The notes under the pieces were generated by a model that saw nothing but the letters and a program-made list of their open reading frames with translations, ran no database searches and was not told the DNA's origin. Position numbers and translations under genes: made by a program. Positions 63,682 to 64,000 of a stretch of 64,000 nt of DNA are shown piece by piece (within the stretch, counting starts at the first letter, position 1; each line of letters begins with the position of its first letter). Origin of the DNA: Haloimpatiens lingqiaonensis (GTDB lineage Bacteria > Bacillota > Clostridia > Clostridiales > Clostridiaceae); assembly GCF_044502415.1 (NCBI RefSeq), contig NZ_CP172402.1; one strand, 5' to 3'.

Positions 63682-64000
63682 CTAATACAAAACTTCAACC
63701 TTTTCCTCTACAGCTTTTACTAATTCTCCACTTGCCACTAATTCAGTACATTTGTCTAATTCTTTGTACATAACTATATCATTTTCAATGAATTTTATAT
63801 GTTTTCTTACACAGTCATAAGCTTCTTTAGTTCCTTTTCCTAAAGTAAATCCTTCTCTAAAATCTATAGCTTGGCAAGCTGCTAAAATTTCTGTAGCAAG
63901 TACCCTTTGAGCATGTTTTAATATTTCTCCACTTTTTCTTGCAGCTATAGTTCCCATACTTACATGATCTTCTTGGTTTGCAGAAGATGGAATTGAATCT
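63682..64000 (-). CDS. hutH: Histidine ammonia-lyase, C-terminal part (runs off the window)
   Basis: Histidine to urocanate, first step of the pathway. The open frame continues to the window end: SIPSSANQEDHVSMGTIAAR, with the HutH-typical QEDHVSMG, then VLATEILAACQAIDFREG and a C-terminus at 63682. The MIO-forming Ala-Ser-Gly lies outside. 49 bp before ftcD, so the same operon. Confidence 0.92.
   Translation of the reverse strand, partial: DSIPSSANQEDHVSMGTIAARKSGEILKHAQRVLATEILAACQAIDFREGFTLGKGTKEAYDCVRKHIKFIENDIVMYKELDKCTELVASGELVKAVEEKVEVLY

Overview
The window is AT-rich Firmicute DNA, very probably a proteolytic Clostridium (Clostridium botulinum group I / C. sporogenes type). This rests on the spoIIA-spoVA sporulation cluster, a T-box in front of asnA, clostridial Hut genes with a separate formimino-folate cyclodeaminase, HPr kinase, an A-type flavoprotein, and many degenerate short-word repeats between genes. 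The species is inference; the phylum is well supported.

Layout. 1-5.5 kb: end of a secreted protein, a GNAT-like protein, leucyl aminopeptidase, a Met-rich protein, and asnA (frameshifted) under a T-box. 5.6-13.6 kb: PAP2-like membrane protein, tRNA-Leu(GAG), lytic transglycosylase-coaE-polA, an IS701/IS4-type insertion sequence and glsA (frameshifted). 13.8-23.3 kb: tRNA-Leu(CAA) and a [NiFe]-hydrogenase operon on the minus strand (b5-like protein, small subunit, large subunit, maturation protease, short HypA, short HypF, HypC, HypD, frameshifted HypE), preceded by an AraC regulator. 23.5-33.3 kb: asd, RNase Z, three 2-hydroxyacyl-CoA dehydratase/activase-like genes, a lipoprotein, a PHP phosphoesterase, an M18 aminopeptidase, hprK and a DUF896 gene. 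33.7-46.7 kb: methylthioadenosine phosphorylase, 6S RNA, arginase, flavodiiron protein, YigZ, a HEAT protein, a MocR regulator, mtaD, hflX and hpt. 47-55 kb: yunB, a class A PBP, spoVAC-AD-AE, spoIIAA-AB-sigF with a sigma-H-type promoter, and speE. 55.8-64 kb: an orphan CamA-like adenine methylase, a PdaA-like lipoprotein and the histidine degradation genes (hutH, ftcD, hutI, fchA, a membrane transporter).

The main themes are amino-acid catabolism (His, Gln, Arg), methylthioadenosine/polyamine salvage (speE, mtaP, mtaD), H2 metabolism and endospore formation.

The most unusual signals are: (i) three minus-strand genes (asnA, glsA, hypE) are each broken by one extra C in the same context, GGAG-C-GA, and three more genes by loss of one base from an A/T run, which points to systematic sequence error or a common mutational process; (ii) at least three families of dispersed, hairpin-rich, non-coding elements, including a 214-228 bp pair in inverted orientation behind asd and the PBP gene and a ~135 bp family; (iii) a hydrogenase maturation set in which HypA lacks its zinc domain, HypF lacks its acylphosphatase and zinc-finger domains, and HypB is absent; (iv) an HflX GTPase with an N-terminal extension carrying a complete JAMM motif; (v) a 15-copy 8-bp tandem array that starts inside the speE stop codon.
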